NCBI GenBank assembly: GCA_021736565.1
Contig: JAIPFO010000141.1
Coordinates: 1-8,699 of the forward strand
Origin: Phycisphaerae bacterium
Lineage (GTDB): Bacteria > Planctomycetota > Phycisphaerae > Sedimentisphaerales > SM23-30
DNA: 8,699 nucleotides
Reading direction: 5' to 3'
Made by a program: the position numbers and the translations under genes. Below the pieces are notes generated by a model, which ran no database searches, was not told the DNA's origin, and saw only the letters and a list, made by a program, of their open reading frames with translations. Shown one piece after another: positions 1 to 3,755 of this stretch. The number at the start of each line of letters is the position of its first letter. Positions within the stretch are counted from its first letter, which is position 1.

Positions 1-638
1 GTGAAGTCGTCTCATCACGCGCCATAGCGGTCCTCTCAGGACCCAATATCGCCGATGAACTCGCCAAAACCCTGCCGGCGACCGCGACCGCTGCCAGTAA
101 CGACCCCACCCTCGCTCAACATGTCCAGAAACTCTTCAGCACAAACTGGTTCAGGGTCTATACCAATACCGATATCGTCGGCGTCGAGCTCGCCGGTGCC
201 ACTAAAAACGTCATTGCCATTGCCGCGGGCATCGTCGATGGCCTCAAAGGGGGCGATAACGTCAAGGCCGCCCTCCTCACGCGAGGCCTGGTCGAAATAA
301 CGCGCCTGGGCACCGCGATGGGCGCTAAACAGGAAACATTTGCCGGGCTCAGTGGCATGGGCGACCTGATCACCACCTGCTACAGCCCCTCCGGAAGAAA
401 TCGCTCCTTCGGACAATTCATCGGCAATGGCCAGTCCGTTCAGGAGGCCTTGAACGTCATCCCTGGGCAGGTCGAGGGGGTCAATACCACCGCGGCCCTC
501 GTGAAACTCGCAAAACAACACAAAATTGAAATGCCGATTACCCAGGCCGTTTACGACATCGTGTTCAATAATAAACCCGCCGTACAGGCCATTAACGAAC
601 TCATGATCCGACAGCTCAAGGCCGAGACCATTAAATAA
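1..638 (+). CDS. gpsA: NAD(P)+-dependent glycerol-3-phosphate dehydrogenase, 5' truncated
   Basis: GpsA reduces dihydroxyacetone phosphate to sn-glycerol 3-phosphate in the cytoplasm, supplying the backbone for phospholipids. The window opens inside the gene. The first full codon is at position 3 and 211 residues are visible before the TAA. The N-terminal Rossmann nucleotide-binding motif is therefore missing. What remains is the end of the Rossmann domain (LSGPNIADEL, a form of the family's LSGPS/N..E) and the whole C-terminal helical catalytic domain. Family hallmarks are ELAGATKNVIAIAAGIVDG, with the catalytic Lys at visible residue 68, GLSGMGDL at 115-122 and the GRNRSFG segment at 131-137. 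The C-terminus, MIRQLKAE, is of normal length. The gene is unrelated in function to the flagellar genes downstream and is separated from them by a long gap, so it probably belongs to another transcription unit. The identification is secure; only the 5' end is unknown. Confidence 0.97.
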   Translation, partial: EVVSSRAIAVLSGPNIADELAKTLPATATAASNDPTLAQHVQKLFSTNWFRVYTNTDIVGVELAGATKNVIAIAAGIVDGLKGGDNVKAALLTRGLVEITRLGTAMGAKQETFAGLSGMGDLITTCYSPSGRNRSFGQFIGNGQSVQEALNVIPGQVEGVNTTAALVKLAKQHKIEMPITQAVYDIVFNNKPAVQAINELMIRQLKAETIK

Positions 639-710
639 AACACCACGACCACGAGTCCTCAGGACGATAGCATCCCAGATGAAATTCGCTGGTGACCCCG
701 GCCTTTCGTC

Positions 711-737
711 TTTTCCCCCCGGGGAAAGTTTATCTTT
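711..737 (+). terminator. possible Rho-independent terminator of gpsA
   Basis: A short GC-rich hairpin lies 73 bases after the gpsA stop. TTTCCC (712-717) pairs with GGGAAA (722-727) around a CCCG loop, with a T.G pair outside it. It is followed by the T-rich tract TTTATCTTT. The stem is only 6-7 pairs and the T tract is interrupted, so this is a moderate candidate. It is the only terminator-like structure seen between gpsA and the flagellin promoter region. Confidence 0.4.
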
Positions 738-824
738 GCGACCCGGACGTCAGATATTTTCCCCCCTCCGCCCCCAACGGATTGACGTCCAATAACATGT
801 TTTTTAAAATATTATCACCCTTTC

Positions 825-852
825 TAAAGTTTTTTGCCCACAATGTCGAATA
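825..852 (+). promoter_or_regulatory. candidate sigma-28 (FliA-type) promoter for flagellin
   Basis: TAAAGTTT at 825-832 is an exact match to the sigma-28 -35 element. After 12 bases comes GTCGAATA at 845-852, a 5-of-8 match to the -10 element GCCGATAA. The spacer is one base longer than the enterobacterial optimum of 11, but it equals the spacer of the much better candidate upstream of fliD in this window. Transcription would start near 859 and give a leader of about 555 bases. The -10 is weak, so another promoter nearer the gene is possible; I found none with a matching -35. Confidence 0.35.
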
Positions 853-943
853 TCAAAAAGCAACGAACGTTGATAATAAAACTTTAAAACGATTCCGGGT
901 TGTTTGAAGTGATGGAATCAACACCGTTGCGAGTCAAAAAAGA

Positions 944-955
944 CTCAAGGATGAG
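944..955 (+). promoter_or_regulatory. hairpin with AGGA loop, CsrA-like site
   Basis: CTCA (944-947) and TGAG (952-955) pair around a loop AGGA. The surrounding CAAGGATG (946-953) matches the CARGGAUG core of the established CsrA consensus RUACARGGAUGU at every position. The stem is short (4 pairs). It lies about 85 bases into the leader predicted from the 825-852 promoter. Confidence 0.35.
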
Positions 956-1065
956 CACCGGAGATGACCAGTAACGATGGATTTGTTAAAAGTCATCACC
1001 GGGACGTGAAACTAAGATGGCGATGGAGTTGCCGCTTATTTTTACATTCCATATTACATAGAAAA

Positions 1066-1100
1066 CTGTCGCAACGACAGCAGGATCGACTAATGTCGAT
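1066..1100 (+). repeat. two adjacent small perfect hairpins
   Basis: CTGTCG/CGACAG (1066-1071 and 1075-1080, loop CAA) is followed after four bases by ATCGAC/GTCGAT (1085-1090 and 1095-1100, loop TAAT). A GGA lies between them and GGATGT follows at 1102-1107. Neither hairpin has a T tract, so they do not look like terminators. They are read as part of the structured flagellin leader. Confidence 0.4.
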
Positions 1101-1247
1101 TGGATGTATGTGAGGTTGAACCACGCTACACATCTCTTCTTGGATTTACTTCTTTTTTTCAGCAATGTATGTGCGTGAATTAATATGACTCGTCGATTGA
1201 CAGCATTTAATTCAATAAGACATGCAGTCCAGTTACATGCGACACAG

Positions 1248-1274
1248 GACGGCGAAATCTTGGGATTTCGCGTC
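1248..1274 (+). repeat. strong hairpin in the flagellin leader
   Basis: GCGAAATC (1252-1259) pairs perfectly with GATTTCGC (1264-1271) around loop TTGG. The stem extends outward by GAC/GTC (1248-1250 and 1272-1274) with G1251 bulged, giving 11 pairs. There is no T tract after it. The sequence just before it, ACAGGAC, also carries a CsrA-like GGA. Confidence 0.5.
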
Positions 1275-1319
1275 GCGGTAATAAAAAGCCCGACATGCTT
1301 TTGGACTGTAGGATCCGAT

Positions 1320-1372
1320 ACAAACTGTACCTGGACGTAGTCAGGACGCGGATTAATAAAGGTGCAGTTTGT
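1320..1372 (+). promoter_or_regulatory. 13-bp hairpin with three GGA motifs in its loop, just upstream of the flagellin RBS
   Basis: ACAAACTGTACCT (1320-1332) pairs with AGGTGCAGTTTGT (1360-1372), 13 pairs including one G.T, around a 27-base loop. The loop contains GGA at 1333, 1344 and 1350. The structure ends 32 bases before the Shine-Dalgarno GGAGGA, which adds further GGA motifs. An upstream hairpin site plus one over the RBS is the arrangement by which CsrA blocks translation of Bacillus hag. The hairpin is read from the sequence; its regulatory role is inferred. Confidence 0.45.
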
Positions 1373-1404
1373 GTAGAGGTGAGTAGAAATTCTTGCCTTG
1401 TCAC

Positions 1405-1410
1405 GGAGGA
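1405..1410 (+). promoter_or_regulatory. flagellin ribosome binding site, decides the start
   Basis: GGAGGA lies 6 bases before ATG 1417. The same frame is open further upstream from a TTG at 1393, but that start would place this strong Shine-Dalgarno inside the gene and add residues not found in flagellins. AGGATAT here also resembles the ARGGAUGU half of a CsrA site. Confidence 0.85.
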
Positions 1411-1416
1411 TATACC

Positions 1417-2868
1417 ATGTCACGTATTAACACGAATATAGCTTCGATGAACGCGATCAATAAACTGGTCGCCAATAATGAAGACCTAACAACAAGATTA
1501 CAACGACTGTCATCAGGTTTACGGATCAATACCGGGAAAGATGATCCCGCAGGGTTGATCGCATCTGAAAATCTCCGATCGGAGATGGCAGGCATTCGCT
1601 CCGGTATCAGTAACTCGATACGGGCTTCCAATGTCATCGCCACAGCGGAAGGGGCCTTGAACGAGATCTCATCACTGATGGTCGATATCAAGGAACTCCT
1701 GGTGAGTACCGCCAATACCGGTGCCTTGTCATCCGAAGAGATTGATGCTAACCAGTTGCAGGTCGATTCCGCGATCAATACGATTCAGCGAATCGCCAAT
1801 GCCACCGAGTTTAACGGCATCAAACTGCTCAACGGCAACAAGGATTACACCATCACCGGGAATAACACCGCTCAAATTGGTGAGTTGCATGTCAATACCG
1901 CCAAGTTGATTGATGGCGCCGCGATGACGGTGAATGTCAATCAGACGACCTCCGCACAAACGGGTGTCGCCTTCCTGAGTGGTGCCGTGGTGTCTACCAC
2001 ACCCCTGAGTATCCAGATCGGCTCGGGCCAGGGAACCACCGAATTAACCTTCGCTGCCGGAACCGCACAAGCCGATGTCAATACCGCCATCAATGCCGTC
2101 AAAGAGGTCACCGGGGTCTCGGCCCATGTCTCGGGGGGCGTCATTAAACTCGAAAGTGTTGCTTTTGGCACAGACGCCTATGTGAGCGTGCAGATCCTCA
2201 GTGGAAAAGTCGATGGTACAGGTACCGGCATGAAGGTCAATAGCGACGCCGCCGGGACCAACAGTGCCACCGTCAAGGATTACGGGGTCGATATCGCCGC
2301 GACCGTCAATGGAACCGCCGCCACCGGTTCCGGTAAAAAATTGACCATTCGAACCGCCATGCTGGCCGCCGAAATTGATCTGACAGCCGCCCAGGCCCTT
2401 TCAACTTCTGCAACAACCTTTAGTGTCACCGGCGGCGGGACCAGTTTCGCCATTGGGTCAAAGGTCGATGCCATTGGAATGGAATCCATCGGGATTATGA
2501 ATGTCGCGCCCAGTCAGCTGGGAAATTCTGACGATGGCTATCTCAATACACTTAAGACCGGGGCCACCAATGCCTTGTCTGGCGATAATATCTTCACCGC
2601 CCAGCGTATTGTTGACGATGCCATCCTGGATATTTCCAAGTTGCGCGGTCGCCTGGGAGCCTTCCAAAAGAATACCATTGAGACCAATATTAACAGCCTC
2701 AATGTAACGCTTGAAAACGTAACCGCTTCTGAATCTGCCATTCGCGATGCCGACTTCGCGGTCGAAAGTGCCGCCTTGACGCGGTCGCAGATTCTGGTGC
2801 AATCAAATACATCGATTCTGTCGATGGCTAATGCAATGCCGCAGAGCGTCCTGGCGCTACTTGGCTAA
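1417..2868 (+). CDS. fliC: flagellin, filament subunit
   Basis: This is the major subunit of the flagellar filament, exported through the flagellar type III apparatus and polymerised under the FliD cap. It has 483 residues. The N-terminal D0/D1 helices occupy about 1-140, starting MSRINTNIASMNA, with the hallmark RLSSGLRIN at 30-38 and DDPAGLIASE at 42-51. The C-terminal D1/D0 region is about 391-483, with RLGAFQKN at 412-419, and ends QSVLALLG like other flagellins. The middle (about 141-390) is the variable, surface-exposed part, rich in Thr, Ala, Gly and Val. It includes a stretch around 200-270 (DVNTAINAVKEVTGVSAHV) that resembles the flagellin hook-IN motif also repeated in FliD here. 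There is no signal peptide, as expected for type III export, and no Cys. It lies upstream of fliD and fliS on the same strand but is separated from fliD by a terminator, so it is probably its own transcript. The family is certain; whether it is the only flagellin of the genome cannot be seen. Confidence 0.97.
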   Translation: MSRINTNIASMNAINKLVANNEDLTTRLQRLSSGLRINTGKDDPAGLIASENLRSEMAGIRSGISNSIRASNVIATAEGALNEISSLMVDIKELLVSTANTGALSSEEIDANQLQVDSAINTIQRIANATEFNGIKLLNGNKDYTITGNNTAQIGELHVNTAKLIDGAAMTVNVNQTTSAQTGVAFLSGAVVSTTPLSIQIGSGQGTTELTFAAGTAQADVNTAINAVKEVTGVSAHVSGGVIKLESVAFGTDAYVSVQILSGKVDGTGTGMKVNSDAAGTNSATVKDYGVDIAATVNGTAATGSGKKLTIRTAMLAAEIDLTAAQALSTSATTFSVTGGGTSFAIGSKVDAIGMESIGIMNVAPSQLGNSDDGYLNTLKTGATNALSGDNIFTAQRIVDDAILDISKLRGRLGAFQKNTIETNINSLNVTLENVTASESAIRDADFAVESAALTRSQILVQSNTSILSMANAMPQSVLALLG

Positions 2869-2870
2869 TG

Positions 2871-3044
2871 TCAGCTCTGGAGAAATTCACCCCAGAGTTG
2901 ACTCAGTACTGCTAACGAGACTCTAGGCGTTCCCGCAAACGAGTTGAATTTCTTCGGAACTGGATAGGTCCGGTAGTGTGCCTTTATGGATCGGATACCG
3001 TCCGGCCAGTCGGCCCGATCCAGAGCCGAGTCCAAGTGGGACAT
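2871..3044 (-). CDS. possible small protein, 57 residues, unrecognised
   Basis: An ATG at 3044 opens a 57-residue minus-strand frame (MSHLDSALDRADWPDG...) that ends with TGA at 2871, two bases past the flagellin stop, tail to tail with it. The composition is balanced, with several Trp, Tyr and Pro residues. No Shine-Dalgarno precedes the ATG and I recognise no family. It lies next to another short minus-strand frame in a different phase (3098-3217), so the pair could be a decayed gene. Chance is a fair explanation. Confidence 0.15.
   Translation of the reverse strand: MSHLDSALDRADWPDGIRSIKAHYRTYPVPKKFNSFAGTPRVSLAVLSQLWGEFLQS
2872..2900 (+). repeat. hairpin just after the flagellin stop
   Basis: CAGCTCTGG (2872-2880) pairs with CCAGAGTTG (2892-2900), nine pairs with one G.T, beginning three bases after the TAA. 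No T tract follows, so it is not a standard intrinsic terminator. It could protect the 3' end of the coding region or act as a Rho-linked or processing site. Confidence 0.45.
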
Positions 3045-3097
3045 AGTGCGGAACGTTTGATTGGCCTGCTTGCTCGGCTTAGAATATTAAGTTCTGC

Positions 3098-3217
3098 TCA
3101 ACGCAGAACTTCAACGAAGGCCCGGGCCTCCGACAGGAATGCATCATCTTTCGAGAGTGCAACCTCCTGCCGAGAGGCCTTGGCCATTTCTAATGCATCG
3201 ATAAATTCGGTGAACAT
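3098..3217 (-). CDS. possible small protein, 39 residues, unrecognised
   Basis: The minus-strand frame from ATG 3217 encodes 39 residues (MFTEFIDALEMAKASRQEVA...) with the GCC/GCA, GAG and CTG codon use of the neighbouring genes and a pattern that could form an amphipathic helix. Its TGA falls in the loop of the 3089-3111 hairpin. No good Shine-Dalgarno is visible. The + strand frame over the same bases looks like its shadow, so if either strand codes here it is this one. It could be a small protein, a gene remnant, or chance. Confidence 0.2.
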   Translation of the reverse strand: MFTEFIDALEMAKASRQEVALSKDDAFLSEARAFVEVLR

Positions 3218-3306
3218 GACGCTCGAGTCAAAAGTCTTTTTTTAACCTTCAAATGAACCCTAAGGTGTGAAAGACTTTTAACGCGGGCAATTTAATCAGA
3301 AATCCG

Positions 3307-3335
3307 ACGCCATTTGAAATAATGGCGTTTTTTTT
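3307..3335 (+). terminator. Rho-independent terminator
   Basis: ACGCCATT (3307-3314) pairs perfectly with AATGGCGT (3321-3328) around TGAAAT, followed directly by eight T residues (3328-3335). The T tract is on the + strand only, so it ends rightward transcription, from flagellin or from a small transcript between 2869 and 3306. It isolates fliD from flagellin, in keeping with the separate promoter at 3443. Confidence 0.88.
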
Positions 3336-3442
3336 GTGCCCGATTTTTTAGCTCGATGACACCAGACCCCCTTGGATATCATCATTAAAAGAACCAAAAA
3401 CCAGGCTTCAAAATGACCAAAGACGCCGACATCGCCATTCTC

Positions 3443-3470
3443 TAAAGTGTTATCCCGGGAATGCCGATAG
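3443..3470 (+). promoter_or_regulatory. sigma-28 (FliA-type) promoter of fliD
   Basis: TAAAGTGT (3443-3450, 7 of 8 to TAAAGTTT) is followed after 12 bases by GCCGATAG (3463-3470, 7 of 8 to GCCGATAA). This is a strong match to the late flagellar promoter class, with a spacer one base longer than the usual 11. It lies downstream of the terminator at 3307-3335. Transcription would begin near 3477 and leave a fliD leader of about 280 bases. Confidence 0.72.
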
Positions 3471-3484
3471 AGTTATTGGACATA

Positions 3485-3507
3485 CTATGTACAAGGATTG
3501 TACATAG
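3485..3507 (+). promoter_or_regulatory. CsrA-type binding hairpin at the start of the fliD leader
   Basis: CTATGTACA (3485-3493) and TGTACATAG (3499-3507) form a perfect nine-pair stem around the loop AGGAT. In RNA, GUACAAGGAU (3489-3498) fits the first ten positions of the CsrA consensus RUACARGGAUGU exactly and is followed by UGU. The GGA sits in the loop, as in high-affinity CsrA targets. The element begins about eight bases after the predicted transcription start. The same dyad could instead be a DNA operator (9 bp arms, 5 bp spacer), but the loop match favours RNA. Confidence 0.55.
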
Positions 3508-3510
3508 ATT

Positions 3511-3550
3511 GGGCCTGCCATTTATTGCGGAGGACCGCATCGTAGGGCCC
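3511..3550 (+). promoter_or_regulatory. nested hairpin with AGGA tetraloop, second CsrA-like site
   Basis: TGCGG (3526-3530) and CCGCA (3535-3539) pair perfectly around AGGA. GGGCC (3511-3515) and GGCCC (3546-3550) can close an outer stem. The GGA lies 37 bases downstream of the GGA in the preceding hairpin. The flanks match the CsrA consensus less well than the first site. Paired sites are common in CsrA targets because the dimer bridges two of them. Confidence 0.4.
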
Positions 3551-3620
3551 TGACAAGATGGACTGCCAGGAAAACAAGGCAAGACCCAGGAGAGACCCCC
3601 GCTGTCAAAACGACATTATA

Positions 3621-3648
3621 TCGCTCTTTTCAATGCTGAAAAGAACGA
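3621..3648 (+). repeat. hairpin in the fliD leader
   Basis: TCTTTTCA (3625-3632) pairs with TGAAAAGA (3637-3644) around ATGC. A C/A mismatch and a further TCG/CGA extend it to 11 pairs over 3621-3648. There is no T tract and no GGA in the loop. Its role is unknown; it is one of several structures in the same leader. Confidence 0.4.
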
Positions 3649-3721
3649 TTGCGCGTGTAAAAAGATGACTTTTGACCGCCTTGTCTCTTCTGAAATGCCC
3701 CGCTTTTGCGATGGGGGGGTG

Positions 3722-3746
3722 CTTTTTTCACTGGCAGTGAGAAAGG
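3722..3746 (+). promoter_or_regulatory. hairpin that sequesters the fliD ribosome binding site
   Basis: CTTTTTTCACT (3722-3732) pairs with AGTGAGAAAGG (3736-3746), 11 pairs with two G.T, around the loop GGC. The right arm contains most of the fliD Shine-Dalgarno AAAGGA (3742-3747), which is 8 bases before ATG 3756. Folded, the RNA would hide the ribosome binding site. AAGGAU here is also a CsrA-like core. This suggests translational control of fliD: the hairpin would have to be opened, or bound, to change expression. The pairing is read directly; the function is inferred. Confidence 0.5.
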
Positions 3747-3755
3747 ATTGATGAT

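Larger units (their letters stand above)
853..1416 (+). promoter_or_regulatory. long structured flagellin leader, no gene seen
   Basis: This stretch before flagellin has no convincing coding frame: all frames are short, lack the GCC-rich codon use of the neighbouring genes, and look unlike known proteins. It does contain at least five separate perfect or near-perfect hairpins (944-955, 1066-1080, 1085-1100, 1248-1274 and 1320-1372). I count about 18 GGA trinucleotides between 911 and 1410, where about 8 would be expected for even base composition. Hairpins plus GGA repeats fit a transcribed leader bound by a CsrA/RsmA-type regulator. Such proteins repress flagellin translation in several bacteria, for example Bacillus hag and Campylobacter flaA. 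The transcribed state and the regulator are inferences. Confidence 0.4.
2869..3306 (+). ncRNA. structured region between flagellin stop and terminator: long 3' UTR or small RNA
   Basis: About 440 bases without a clear gene separate the flagellin stop from the next intrinsic terminator. The + strand frame open over 2976-3245 gives a Ser/Arg/Ala-rich translation typical of an artefact. The DNA is rich in inverted repeats: 2872-2900, AAGTTCTGC/GCAGAACTT at 3089-3111 (nine perfect pairs, loop TCAAC), and AAAAGTCTTT/AAAGACTTTT at 3230-3279 (ten pairs). Inside the last is a second stem, ACCTT/AAGGT (3245-3249 and 3262-3266). With the terminator at 3307-3335 this looks like the end of an RNA, either the flagellin mRNA or an independent small RNA. 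I do not recognise a known RNA family. Two short minus-strand frames overlap it and are listed separately. Confidence 0.3.

Noticed and set aside
1185..1340. Small + strand frame of 51 codons (MTRRLTAFNSIRHAV...) in the flagellin leader
   Set aside because: No Shine-Dalgarno precedes it, it overlaps two RNA hairpins, and it lacks the codon preference of neighbouring genes. A faint PilZ-like look could not be supported.
1393..1416. Upstream TTG start for flagellin (adds MPCHGGYT)
   Set aside because: The GGAGGA ribosome binding site lies inside this extension, and flagellins begin at the MSRINTN equivalent.
986..1423. Minus-strand frame of 145 codons across the flagellin leader
   Set aside because: It has atypical codon use, overlaps the flagellin start, carries no ribosome binding site and resembles no protein family I know.
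2976..3245. + strand frame of 89 codons after flagellin
   Set aside because: It is Ser/Arg/Ala-rich without domain-like pattern, and has no convincing Shine-Dalgarno. It looks like the shadow of non-coding or minus-strand sequence.
3511..3528. Sigma-54-like GG...GC pair upstream of fliD
   Set aside because: The GG-to-GC spacing is wrong for a -24/-12 promoter (GG-N10-GC), and the remaining consensus bases are absent.
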